Assembly (NCBI RefSeq): GCF_900454535.1
Contig: NZ_UGSP01000001.1
Coordinates: 927,501 to 991,500, forward strand
Reading direction: 5' to 3'
Length of the DNA stretch: 64,000 nucleotides
Origin: Avibacterium avium
GTDB taxonomy: Bacteria; Pseudomonadota; Gammaproteobacteria; Enterobacterales; Pasteurellaceae
Part shown: one piece after another, positions 1 through 7,284 of the stretch
Numbering within the stretch: position 1 is the stretch's first letter
Layout: each line of letters starts with the position of its first letter
The notes under the pieces: model-generated
Told to the model about the DNA's origin: nothing
The model's input: the letters and a program-made list of their open reading frames with translations, nothing else
Databases searched by the model: none
Made by a program: the position numbers and the translations under genes

Positions 1-468
1 CGTGAGCTGATTACGCTCAAACGTGTGCCGCTGCGTGAGCAACTCGAAGAACTCAATCGCGTAATGAAGCAATATCACGTGGTCGTTGGCAATCTCGACC
101 AAACAGGAATGGGTGAAAAAATGGTGGAAGATGCCCAAGCCGAACACGGCAAACGTATTCAAGGCACGCTGTTCAACGTGTCCAGCAAACTCAAAATGGC
201 AACCATCGGCAAAACCGCTTTTGAAGATCGCAAAATCCGCATTCCGCAAGGCAATAGCGATTTGCGGGAAGATTTGCACAAACTCAAAAAAATCACAGGC
301 TCAAACGGCATTCCACGCTTTACTGCTGAAAGCGACAGCAATGGACACGCCGACCGCACTTGGGCGTGCTTTCTCGCTTTAACCGCCGCCACGGAAGCGG
401 TAATGCAACCTGTAAAAGCCCATAGCCGCCGACCAAGAAGTAGCAAAAGATTAACTGCAGGATATTAA
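1..468 (+). CDS. Phage terminase large subunit, C-terminal part (Mu gp28-like), 5' end outside the window
   Basis: The reading frame is open from base 1 (RELITLKRVPLREQ...) and ends at TAA 466-468, so this is a 3' fragment of a gene that begins before the window. The visible 155 residues resemble the nuclease-domain end of Mu-like large terminases: a VVGNLDQTGMGEKMVED segment (an acidic Asp in the position expected of the RNase H-like nuclease) and a late D...H.D segment (ESDSNGHADRTWACFLAL). The enzyme pumps DNA into the prohead and cuts it in headful fashion. It sits 2 bases before the portal gene, the usual order in Mu-like phages. A Hin-type USS (353-361) lies inside the coding sequence. 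Confidence 0.8.
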   Translation, partial: RELITLKRVPLREQLEELNRVMKQYHVVVGNLDQTGMGEKMVEDAQAEHGKRIQGTLFNVSSKLKMATIGKTAFEDRKIRIPQGNSDLREDLHKLKKITGSNGIPRFTAESDSNGHADRTWACFLALTAATEAVMQPVKAHSRRPRSSKRLTAGY

Positions 469-470
469 CA

Positions 471-1901
471 ATGACACCAAAAAAACAAGACTTAATCCGC
501 GTCATCGCCAGCCGTGCCAATGCCATTGATTATTGGGCGTTTATGCACTACCTGCCGAACCCCGATCCTGTACTGAAGAAAATGGGCAAAGATATTTCCG
601 CCTATCGTGAGATTTTATCCGACAGTCACGTTGGGGGCTGTGTTCGCAGACGTAAAGCGGCAATTAAAGGCTTAGAGTGGCGAATTACGCCTACAAGCAA
701 TGAAAAAACGGACGAGATTTTGACCGCACTTTTCGACCGCTTGCCGATGTCGCAAATTATCGGCGAAATGCTCGATGCCACGTTGTTTGGCTATCAAGCG
801 TTGGAAGTGATGTGGGAAAGCAAAGACGGCTTACTGTTGCCAACAGCAATCGTAGGCAAACCGCAAGAATGGTTTGTGTTCGATGACGAAAATCAGCTCA
901 AACTTCGCACCAAGGAACATCGCGATGGCGAATTTATTCCACCTTACCGAATGTTGCTCGCCACCCAAAATGCGACCTATATCAACCCTTACGGCTTGGG
1001 CGATTTGTCCCTTTGCTTTTGGGCGGCAACTTTCAAAAAAGCGGGTTTTAAGTATTGGCTAGAATTCACCGAAAAATATGGTAGCCCGTGGCTGGTCGGT
1101 AAACACCCACGCCAAGCCCAAATTCACGAAGTGGAAGACTTGCTCGACAGTATGGAGAAAATGCTGGGGACTGCGGTAGCGGCAATTCCTAATGATAGCT
1201 CTATCGGCTTAGTGGAAGGCTCTGATAAAAGTGGCTCGTCTGAAGCCTTTGATAATTTCATTAAATACTGCAAATCAGAAATCGCCATTGCATTGTTAGG
1301 GCAAAACCAAACCACCGAAGCGGAAGCCAACCGAGCAAGTGCCACCGCAGGCTTAGAAGTCACTAAAGATATTCGCAATGATGACGCCAGCCTTGTTGAA
1401 CGCACTTTCAACCAGCTTTTATCGTGGATTTGCGAGCTAAATTTTAACGTGGACACCTTGCCAACGTTCGAGCTATTTGAACAAGAAAGCATTGATAAAC
1501 TACAAGCCGAACGCGACAAGCTCTTAACCGAAATCGGCGTGGGCTTTACCGAGCAGTATATTCACCGCACTTATGGCTTTGAAGACGGCGATATTATTAT
1601 GCAAGCGGTCGAAAAAGCAGAAAAATCTGCAAAGACGGCAGACTTTGCAGAACCAATCTCGAAAAGCGTGATTGACACGATTGGCGAACAGTTGGAAATG
1701 GAAGGCGAGGCTGTTGTAGAAACGTGGTTGCACGACATTCGCGACCGCTTAGGGCAAGCCGAAAGTTTGGAAGATTTCCGCAATCAACTGGACAGCCTAA
1801 TCCCAGAATTGAGCTTTGCTGAATATGGCAAACTGCTAGCGTGGGGTTCAACCGCCGCTCAATTTGCAGGGCGACAATCGGTGGTCGATGAAACCAAATA
1901 G
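471..1901 (+). CDS. Portal protein, DUF935 family (Mu gp29-like)
   Basis: 476 residues, typical of the DUF935/Mu gp29 portal family. The portal ring occupies one capsid vertex, receives DNA from the terminase and later joins the tail. Family signatures visible are an N-terminal DPVLKKMG...YREILSDSHVGGCVRRRKAAI block, the central FGYQALEVMWE and AATFKKAGFKYWLEFTEKYGSPW blocks, and IALLGQNQTTEAEANRASA near residue 280. The start ATG at 471 follows the terminase stop by 2 bases with AGGATATTAACA upstream, suggesting translational coupling. The C-terminal 80 residues are acidic and helical. Two Hin-type USS copies lie inside (723-731, 1564-1572). Confidence 0.9.
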   Translation: MTPKKQDLIRVIASRANAIDYWAFMHYLPNPDPVLKKMGKDISAYREILSDSHVGGCVRRRKAAIKGLEWRITPTSNEKTDEILTALFDRLPMSQIIGEMLDATLFGYQALEVMWESKDGLLLPTAIVGKPQEWFVFDDENQLKLRTKEHRDGEFIPPYRMLLATQNATYINPYGLGDLSLCFWAATFKKAGFKYWLEFTEKYGSPWLVGKHPRQAQIHEVEDLLDSMEKMLGTAVAAIPNDSSIGLVEGSDKSGSSEAFDNFIKYCKSEIAIALLGQNQTTEAEANRASATAGLEVTKDIRNDDASLVERTFNQLLSWICELNFNVDTLPTFELFEQESIDKLQAERDKLLTEIGVGFTEQYIHRTYGFEDGDIIMQAVEKAEKSAKTADFAEPISKSVIDTIGEQLEMEGEAVVETWLHDIRDRLGQAESLEDFRNQLDSLIPELSFAEYGKLLAWGSTAAQFAGRQSVVDETK

Positions 1902-1911
1902 CTAAGTGTAG

Positions 1912-1930
1912 GGGCGTGTTGCACACGCCC
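1912..1930. repeat. Perfect 8-bp hairpin with 3-nt loop between portal and gpF genes
   Basis: GGGCGTGT, loop TGC, ACACGCCC fills most of the 42-nt gap between the portal stop and the gpF start. There is no T-run, so it is not an obvious intrinsic terminator; it may set mRNA stability or be a mobile mini-hairpin. It shares the short-stem, 3-nt-loop design of three hairpins at 22749-22843. Confidence 0.6.
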
Positions 1931-1943
1931 GAAAGGAACGAAA

Positions 1944-3200
1944 ATGCAAAAATTCACCTTTGAAAACCAAGTTAAATACTTTGAGAAAAAACTCAACCTA
2001 CCCACCAACAGCTATTTGGACGTGCTGGGCGATGAACATGACTACTTCTTTATGGTGGCAGGCGCGAACCGTAATGAAGTGTTGCTCGCCTTTCGTGACG
2101 CGGTCGATGAAGCCATTGCCAACGGCGAAACGCTGGAAGGCTTCCGCAAACGCTTTGATGAAATCGTGGCTCGCACAGGCTGGGACTACAAAGGCGGTCG
2201 CAATTGGCGAAGCCGTATCATTTACGACACCAACGTTTACGCCGCCTACAATCGAGGACGGCTGCAACAGCATTTGGATTTAGCTGATGTGATGCCCTAT
2301 TGGGAATATCATCACCACGATAACAGCCACCCACGCCAAGAACATATTGATTTGGACGGCACAATTTTACCGGCAAGCGATCCATTTTGGCGTTATTACT
2401 ACCCAATCAAGGCATATGGCTGCCATTGCACCGTCACCGCTCACGATGAAGATGACTTGAAAGAAATGGACAAAACCGTCAGCCCATCGCCTGAAATCGA
2501 ATGGCAAGAAAAACTGGTTGGTACAAGGTCAGGAAATCCAAGAGTGGTACGAGTGCCGAAAGGTTATGATGTGGGCTTTCAACCGCATAATTTTGAACGG
2601 CTGACTGCTGGGCGAAATGCAGATGTGGATCAGCTGTTGTTCAATAAATTCGTCAATGCCGAGCCGAAACTTGCTAGCCTACTTATTGAAAACGTGTTAC
2701 AAAATCCGCGTGCGGTGATGATGTTAAACGGCGCGATGAAGTCGATGGTCGATACCGTTACAGTGGAAAAAATGGCGCGTGGGCAAATGAAAAACGTGGG
2801 CGTAATCCCAGCCAAAGTGATTGATAAATTGACCGCACTTGAAAAAGCCCCACAGTCAGCCGTGATTGCCGTGCGTGATGAAGATGTGCTGCACGCTCTG
2901 CGTGATACCAAACAAGCCAAAGGCATTAACCTGCCGATTGAGTTTTGGGAACAGTTGCCGGAGAAGTTGAGAAATCCGAGTGCTATTTTGCTGGAAACCG
3001 ATCAAAAATTGCCGACCTTGCTTTTTATTTATGAAACCGAGCAAGGAAAAGTGGCAATCAAAATGGATTATGAAGTAAAGCTCAAAGATGAGTTAAGTAA
3101 AAAGAAATTACCGCATAAGGTTAATTTAGTGAGAACGGCAAGTGTATTTACGGATAAAACAGGAATGCACAAGTATGAAGTGTTGTGGGGTGAATTGTAG
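1944..3200 (+). CDS. Minor head protein, Mu gpF-like, with C-terminal PBECR-type nuclease-like domain
   Basis: 418 residues. The first ~190 match the phage Mu F/SPP1 gp7 head morphogenesis domain: YDTNVYAAYNRGR near residue 95 and the H.D...R..H..LDG...P..DPFW...P..GC.C pattern around residues 125-165 (YPIKAYGCHCTV). The protein is a minor capsid component near the portal, thought to be carried with the DNA. The last ~160 residues (from about MLNGAMKSMVD) are not needed for the F family and resemble the phage Barnase-EndoU-ColicinE5/D-RelA-like (PBECR) nuclease fold found fused to gpF-type proteins; this part is a family-level inference. Start ATG 1944 has GGAACG upstream. A Hin-type USS lies at 2832-2840. 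Confidence 0.85.
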   Translation: MQKFTFENQVKYFEKKLNLPTNSYLDVLGDEHDYFFMVAGANRNEVLLAFRDAVDEAIANGETLEGFRKRFDEIVARTGWDYKGGRNWRSRIIYDTNVYAAYNRGRLQQHLDLADVMPYWEYHHHDNSHPRQEHIDLDGTILPASDPFWRYYYPIKAYGCHCTVTAHDEDDLKEMDKTVSPSPEIEWQEKLVGTRSGNPRVVRVPKGYDVGFQPHNFERLTAGRNADVDQLLFNKFVNAEPKLASLLIENVLQNPRAVMMLNGAMKSMVDTVTVEKMARGQMKNVGVIPAKVIDKLTALEKAPQSAVIAVRDEDVLHALRDTKQAKGINLPIEFWEQLPEKLRNPSAILLETDQKLPTLLFIYETEQGKVAIKMDYEVKLKDELSKKKLPHKVNLVRTASVFTDKTGMHKYEVLWGEL

Positions 3201-3272
3201 CGGTGGTTTGCCTGATTCGAACAGGATAATGAGCCGAAGCACAACCTTTCCAGTAGGAAACCCCCACCGCTG
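3198..3272. other. Structured intergenic element with a tRNA-like T-arm on the minus strand
   Basis: The 111-nt gap after gpF contains an outer 8-bp stem AGCGGTGG (3199-3206) with CCACCGCT (3264-3271), enclosing two hairpins: CCTG-ATTCGAA-CAGG (3211-3225) and TTTCC-AGTA-GGAAA (3247-3260). Read on the minus strand, the first hairpin is CCTG-TTCGAAT-CAGG, a 7-nt loop that fits the tRNA T-loop consensus. D-arm, anticodon arm and CCA are not recognisable, so this is not called a tRNA. The gpF stop codon lies in the outer stem. Confidence 0.45.
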
Positions 3273-3311
3273 TAAACACTATACGCCACTTATTTTCAGA
3301 AGACAAATGCT

Positions 3312-3773
3312 ATGATCAAAATTTCACTTAATGATACCCAAGCCGTCCAACAGCTTAGCAACATCGCACGCCAATTAAAACAACCCCGCAAGCTCTATGG
3401 CGTGCTGGGTGAAACCTTGAAGAAAATCCACGCCGAACGATTTAAGCAGGAAGTTGATCCGCAAGGTAATAACTGGCAACCACTTTCTGCCAAAACATTG
3501 GCACATAAACAAAAGAAAGGCAAGTCCACCAAAATTTTGCGACAAGACGGTTATTTGTCGGATAGAACCGCCTACAACTACAACGACAAAAATGTAGAGT
3601 TTGGTTCAGATGCCAAATATGCACGGCTACATCAATTTGGCGGCAAGGCTGGCAGGGGTAAAAAGGTAACCATTCCAAAACGCCCTTGGCTAGGTGTAAG
3701 CCAAAATGACGAACAAAAACTACTGCGAAAAGCCACCGCACTTTTGCAACGACAAATCGACCAAAATCTGTAA
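3312..3773 (+). CDS. Virion morphogenesis protein, Mu gpG-like
   Basis: 153 residues, the usual length for the phage virion morphogenesis/Mu gpG family. Visible family features are the RFKQEVDPQGNNWQPLS block (residues ~43-60), the K..KILRQDGYLSD block, and YARLHQFGGKAG followed by IPKRPWLGVS, which are characteristic. The protein acts in head completion or head-tail joining. Its place directly after gpF and before the gpI protease matches Mu. The start ATG at 3312 lacks a strong ribosome site (AGAAGACAAATGCT upstream). A Hin-type USS lies at 3735-3743 and an intrinsic terminator follows. Confidence 0.85.
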   Translation: MIKISLNDTQAVQQLSNIARQLKQPRKLYGVLGETLKKIHAERFKQEVDPQGNNWQPLSAKTLAHKQKKGKSTKILRQDGYLSDRTAYNYNDKNVEFGSDAKYARLHQFGGKAGRGKKVTIPKRPWLGVSQNDEQKLLRKATALLQRQIDQNL

Positions 3774-3801
3774 TATCGGCTAATTTTCAAAAATAAGCTA
3801 T

Positions 3802-3823
3802 AAAACGCCCATTGTGGCGTTTT
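3802..3823 (+). terminator. Intrinsic terminator after gpG
   Basis: AAAACGCC, 6-nt loop, GGCGTTTT. It ends the first late transcript; the gap that follows holds a separate promoter-like region for the next genes. Confidence 0.65.
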
Positions 3824-3861
3824 AAATCTCATTCGATAAATGATTGCCTAAAATTTCTTTG

Positions 3862-3889
3862 GCGTGTTTATAAACACCGATAAACACGC
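3862..3889. repeat. Overlapping palindromes able to form alternative hairpins
   Basis: GTGTTTATAAACAC (3864-3877) is a perfect 14-bp palindrome. The same left half in GCGTGTTTAT (3862-3871) also pairs perfectly with ATAAACACGC (3880-3889). The two pairings exclude each other. This lies in the 232-nt gene-free gap between gpG and gpI. Confidence 0.5.
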
Positions 3890-3939
3890 AAAAACGCCCT
3901 ATTTGTTCCCACTTTACTTTTTATTTCCTTTTTTTCATT

Positions 3940-3984
3940 CCTTAAACCAGTTTAAAAGTAACAAGCGGTCGTTTTTCCTATGAT
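3940..3984 (+). promoter_or_regulatory. Putative late-activator site and -10 box ahead of gene I (copy 1)
   Basis: The 19-bp near-palindrome CCTTAAACCAGTTTAAAAG (3940-3958) is followed 20 nt later by TATGAT (3979-3984), then the AAGGAGA ribosome site and ATG of gene I at 4006. Phage Mu also has a C-activated late promoter (P-I) just upstream of gene I. No -35 box is visible, as expected for activator-dependent late promoters. An Apl-type uptake 9-mer ACAAGCGGT lies at 3961-3969. Confidence 0.55.
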
Positions 3985-4005
3985 TTGCACAACAAGGAGA
4001 AACGA

Positions 4006-5103
4006 ATGACCCTGATTGAAATTTTTAAAGCAGGCAAACGAACAGATGCAAATGGCATAGAAGTGGAAATTACCACTGATGATTTGCAACAAGCCGTCAA
4101 TGCCTACAACGTAAACTTTCACGAATCCCCTGTGGTAATCGGACACCCAAAACACAATGCCCCTGCCTATGGCTGGGTAAAACGTCTTGAGTTGGACGGC
4201 GATATGCTGAAAGCCGAGTTCGACCAAGTCGATCCAGAATTTGCCGAAATGGTGGAAAAAGGGCGATTTAAGAAAGTGTCGTCTTCTTTCTATCTTGCCG
4301 ACAGCCCAAACAATCCCTGCCCGGGTAGCTTGTACTTACGCCACGTGGGCTTTTTAGGCGCAATGCCACCTGCGGTAAAAGGCTTGCGTAATCCTGAATT
4401 TGCCGAGAATGAACAAGGCGTTGTGGATTTTTCTGATTGGGCGGAAGCGAGCCTGTGGCGACGTTTGCGTGATTGGATTATTGGCAAACACGGACAGGAC
4501 GAAGCAGACAAGGCGTTGCCTGATTATTTAGTAACAAGCGTGCAAGAAGAATCTATCCGCAACGATTTTAAACGCTATCAACAAGATGAAGCAGGTATTC
4601 CAATACCAAGTTTTAATGAATCACCTCAACCTTCAGAACCACAAGGAGAACTTGAAATGACCCCTGAAGAAATTGAACAGCTCAAGGCAGAAAATGAAAA
4701 ATTGAAAGCCGAAAAAGCAGAAAATGAACTCAACCAAGCCAAAGCCGAAAATGCCGATTTTGCCGAAGGTTTAGTGAAAGCAGGCAAACTCGCCCCGATT
4801 GCCAAACAGCAAGCAGTGGATTTGTTGAACTACGCTTCCACCACAATGCAAGGCGGTGTGGTCGAGTTTGGCGAAGGCGAAAGCCTACACAGCAAACTCA
4901 AAGCCTTTTTGGATGCGCAACCGCAAGTAGTGAACTTTGCTGAAGTGGCGACTAAAGAGAAAGCCGCCGCCCCGCAAGACGGCACGGTGGAATATGCGGA
5001 AGGCACTAATCCTGCCAGCATTGAAGCTGACCAAAAAATTATGGCGTATGCCAAAGAACACGGCGTGAGCTACACCGCCGCCTTTAACGCAATTTATCAA
5101 TAG
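4006..5103 (+). CDS. Prohead protease with C-terminal scaffold, Mu gpI-like
   Basis: 365 residues from ATG 4006, chosen because AAGGAGA at 3993-3999 is ideally spaced; a TTG start 7 codons upstream would have no such site. The N-terminal ~200 residues match Mu-like prophage I proteins: MTLIEIFKAGKRTDANG...ITTDDLQQAVNAYN, then the conserved VIGHPKHNAPAYGWV segment and FKKVSSSFYLAD. This part is the protease that matures the prohead. The C-terminal 150 residues are a charged Lys/Glu coiled coil (scaffold) that is also made separately from an internal start at 4657. It lies between gpG and the major capsid gene, as in Mu. Confidence 0.85.
   Translation: MTLIEIFKAGKRTDANGIEVEITTDDLQQAVNAYNVNFHESPVVIGHPKHNAPAYGWVKRLELDGDMLKAEFDQVDPEFAEMVEKGRFKKVSSSFYLADSPNNPCPGSLYLRHVGFLGAMPPAVKGLRNPEFAENEQGVVDFSDWAEASLWRRLRDWIIGKHGQDEADKALPDYLVTSVQEESIRNDFKRYQQDEAGIPIPSFNESPQPSEPQGELEMTPEEIEQLKAENEKLKAEKAENELNQAKAENADFAEGLVKAGKLAPIAKQQAVDLLNYASTTMQGGVVEFGEGESLHSKLKAFLDAQPQVVNFAEVATKEKAAAPQDGTVEYAEGTNPASIEADQKIMAYAKEHGVSYTAAFNAIYQ
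4657..5103 (+). CDS. Nested scaffold protein, Mu gpZ-like (internal in-frame start)
   Basis: An in-frame ATG at 4657 inside the gpI gene is preceded by AAGGAG (4643-4648) at 8-nt spacing, as good as any start in the operon. Translation from here gives a 148-residue protein that is the coiled-coil part of gpI (TPEEIEQLKAENEKLKAEK...). In Mu, scaffold gpZ is made from the 3' part of gene I in the same frame; lambda C/Nu3 works the same way. The product would fill the prohead during assembly and be removed by the protease. Confidence 0.7.
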   Translation: MTPEEIEQLKAENEKLKAEKAENELNQAKAENADFAEGLVKAGKLAPIAKQQAVDLLNYASTTMQGGVVEFGEGESLHSKLKAFLDAQPQVVNFAEVATKEKAAAPQDGTVEYAEGTNPASIEADQKIMAYAKEHGVSYTAAFNAIYQ

Positions 5104-5114
5104 AAGGAACATTT

Positions 5115-6041
5115 ATGACTGCTCATAATCTTAGCGCACTACGCGTGCAAGATCCTGTTTTAACCAAATTGGCACAGGGCTATCACAATTTAGAACTCAT
5201 CGGCGAAGTTTTAATGCCGACCGTCGAAATCGACAAAGAAGCGGGCAAAATTCCGCAATTTGGTCGCCTTGCGTTCCGCCTGCCAAGCACGGTGCGTAAC
5301 TTACGCGGCACGTCTAACCGATTAGACCCTGAAGACATCACGGCAATTGATGTGGCACTCGAAGAGCACGATGTGGAATACGCCATTGACTACCGCGAAG
5401 AAAACGAAGCGATTTTCTCGCTCCGTCAGTTTGCTTTAAATACTACCCAAGATGTCATCGCATTGGGGCGTGAAAAAGAAGTTGCGAAGCTCGCCTTAGA
5501 CGAAAGCAAATACGACAGTGGCAACAAAATCACTTTAAGTGGCACATCAAAAATCACCAGTAAACAAGCGGACATTTTCGCAATGTTCGACACCGGCATT
5601 CGTGCAGTGAAACGTGCTATCGGTCGTAAACCGAATGTATGCGTGATTGCCGGTGATGTATGGGCAGCATTGAAAGAACACCCAGCGGTGATTGAAAAAC
5701 TCAAATACTCACAGGTGGCGATTGTAACCCCTGAAGTATTCGGCAAATTGATTGGTATCGACACCGTGAAAATTGGTGAAGCCGTGTATGAAGAAGGTAG
5801 CCAGCTTAAAGACATTTGGTCAGATGCTATTGTGTTGGCTTACGTTGCTCCACGTTCAACCGAACGCAAAGGCACGGTATATGAGCCGTCTTACGGCTAC
5901 ACCGTCCGCCGTCAAGGTGGCTTATTTGTGGATACCTACAAAGAAAACGGTGGCAAGCTCGAAGTTATCCGCACCACCGATATTCACAAACCGCACTTAC
6001 TCGGTGCATCAGCAGGTTACTTAATTAAAGAATGTCTATAA
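5115..6041 (+). CDS. Major capsid protein (Mu gene T position)
   Basis: 308 residues, following the protease/scaffold gene by 11 nt with AGAAGGAAC upstream of ATG 5115. The opening (LSALRVQDPVLTKLAQGYHNLELIGEVLMPTVEIDKEAGKIP), the EYAIDYREENEA block and the closing GG-rich strand (SYGYTVRRQGGLFVDTYKENGGKLEVIRTTD) are typical of major capsid proteins of one group of Mu-like phages, expected to have the HK97 fold. The product forms the icosahedral head. It is less like classical Mu gpT, so the subfamily is uncertain. A Hin-type USS lies at 5990-5998. Confidence 0.8.
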   Translation: MTAHNLSALRVQDPVLTKLAQGYHNLELIGEVLMPTVEIDKEAGKIPQFGRLAFRLPSTVRNLRGTSNRLDPEDITAIDVALEEHDVEYAIDYREENEAIFSLRQFALNTTQDVIALGREKEVAKLALDESKYDSGNKITLSGTSKITSKQADIFAMFDTGIRAVKRAIGRKPNVCVIAGDVWAALKEHPAVIEKLKYSQVAIVTPEVFGKLIGIDTVKIGEAVYEEGSQLKDIWSDAIVLAYVAPRSTERKGTVYEPSYGYTVRRQGGLFVDTYKENGGKLEVIRTTDIHKPHLLGASAGYLIKECL

Positions 6042-6103
6042 CCCCCAAAATCCTTCTTTAAGTTAGGGTTAGTGGGGATAGATGTAACAATGTTTCACTA
6101 GGA
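6039..6103. other. Short structured element downstream of the capsid gene
   Basis: The 69-nt gap after the capsid stop holds TAACCC (6039-6044) facing GGGTTA (6066-6071), and a CCCC run facing the GGGG at 6073-6076. No T-run follows, so it is not a plain terminator. A structured RNA downstream of capsid genes of Pasteurellaceae Mu-like phages has been described (named Mu-gpT-DE, from memory); whether this is that element needs a covariance model search. Confidence 0.35.
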
Positions 6104-6110
6104 GAAATCA

Positions 6111-6332
6111 ATGAACAAAAAACGCTACGTTGTGACGAGCACAATGGCCATTTTGCACAACAATCAACGCTATGAACAAGGTGACAAGCTTGAGCTCACA
6201 GATGAAGAAGCAGAAAAAATCTCGCTTTATGTGCAATTAGTTGAACCGAAACAAGCGGTAACTGAAGCCGATGTACAGGCTGCAGAAGCCAGCATTGCAC
6301 AAGCAAAAACCAAAGGCAAAAAAGGCGAATAA
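6111..6332 (+). CDS. Small conserved head-region protein (gp35 position)
   Basis: 73 residues. ATG 6111 has AGGAGAA upstream at good spacing. The N-terminal 45 residues (KRYVVTSTMAILHNNQRYEQGDKLELTDEEAEKI) look like a small beta-barrel seen in short phage proteins that lie just after the major capsid gene in Mu-like phages; the tail is Ala/Lys-rich and flexible. A role in the head or its decoration is inferred from position only. The gene contains an Apl-type uptake 9-mer (6251-6259). Confidence 0.6.
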   Translation: MNKKRYVVTSTMAILHNNQRYEQGDKLELTDEEAEKISLYVQLVEPKQAVTEADVQAAEASIAQAKTKGKKGE

Positions 6333-6334
6333 GA

Positions 6335-6769
6335 ATGTACATTCAGACACAAGATTTAACGGACGTGATGGACGAAATCACGTTAAGACAACTTTCAGCG
6401 GATAACAGCCGAGCCACAGAAGCCAATCAAGCTGTGCTTACTAAAGCCTGTGAATACGCCACCGAGACGGTGGACGGCCATCTTCGTTCGCGTTATCAGT
6501 TGCCGTTAAATCAAGTGCCGACCTTGGTTCGCAACATCTGCTTGCAGCTAGCGCGCTACTGGCTTTATTCACGCCGTCCTGACGGCAAGGGCTTTCCACC
6601 CAATGTGAAAGATGCTCACGCTCAAGCGTTAAAGGATTTAGAGCGCATTGCCGACGGCAAATTGCATTTGGGTTTGCTTGAAGTGGGTGAAGAAGCAGAT
6701 GACAGTTTGCCGTCTGCCTTAAAGTTTAAAGCCCGTGCACCGCAAAAATTGGATTTATCAGGTTATTAA
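6335..6769 (+). CDS. Head completion/adaptor protein, Mu gp36-like (DUF1320)
   Basis: 144 residues, normal for DUF1320. The family pattern is visible: MYIQTQDLTDVM at the start, then ...TKACEYATETVDGHLRSRYQLPL...VPTLVRNICLQLARYWLYSRR near residues 45-90. The helical protein is thought to form the head-tail connector ring below the portal. It starts 2 nt after the preceding stop, which points to translational coupling. Confidence 0.85.
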   Translation: MYIQTQDLTDVMDEITLRQLSADNSRATEANQAVLTKACEYATETVDGHLRSRYQLPLNQVPTLVRNICLQLARYWLYSRRPDGKGFPPNVKDAHAQALKDLERIADGKLHLGLLEVGEEADDSLPSALKFKARAPQKLDLSGY

Positions 6770-6778
6770 GGGGCGTCT

Positions 6779-7252
6779 ATGAGTGCCACATTACCTATTT
6801 TGCAAAGCATTCGGGAGCATATCGAAAGACAAACTACGAGTTTCAGCATCGAATTGTTCCCTGATGACCTTGAACACTACAACCTGCTCGACCCAATCGG
6901 AGCAGTGCTGGTGCAATATGCTGGGTCAAAATTTGAAAGCCTTGATAGCACCGACATTATCCAACAACGCCGAAAAGTACTGGTTGCACTCACTGTGATT
7001 GCTCGTGGCCAACACGATGACACAGGTGCGTTGGATATGTTAGACAAATTACGCCTTGCTGTAGTGGGCTTTAAACCCATTAACTGCACCCCTTGTCATT
7101 TAATCAGTGAAGAGTTCGCAGGCGAAGACAACGGGCTGTGGCAATATCAACTGATTATTCAAACCGAAACCTGGCAGGTAGAAGACCGACAAGCGGTCAT
7201 CTCCGCCCCCAAATTTGCACATTTACTGAAACGCGCAACAATCCAACCGTGA
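6779..7252 (+). CDS. Head-tail joining protein, Mu gp37-like (DUF1834)
   Basis: 157 residues with the DUF1834/gp37 pattern: an N-terminal helix (LPILQSIREHIERQT), the short AVLVQYAGSKFES strand and a C-terminal YQLIIQTETWQ strand. The family is found between gp36 and the tail sheath and is probably part of the neck or tail terminator. The start ATG 6779 follows AAGGGGCGTCT. An Apl-type uptake 9-mer lies at 7189-7197. Confidence 0.8.
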   Translation: MSATLPILQSIREHIERQTTSFSIELFPDDLEHYNLLDPIGAVLVQYAGSKFESLDSTDIIQQRRKVLVALTVIARGQHDDTGALDMLDKLRLAVVGFKPINCTPCHLISEEFAGEDNGLWQYQLIIQTETWQVEDRQAVISAPKFAHLLKRATIQP

Positions 7253-7284
7253 AATACGGTTAACACCAAATTAAGGAGAAAAAT

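Noticed and set aside
3198-3272. Calling a true tRNA on the minus strand
   Set aside because: Only a T-arm and an outer stem fit; there is no D-arm, anticodon arm or CCA, and 4 nt separate T-stem and outer stem.
3985-4005. TTG start for the gpI gene
   Set aside because: The ribosome site AAGGAGA lies inside this extension and is correctly spaced for ATG 4006.
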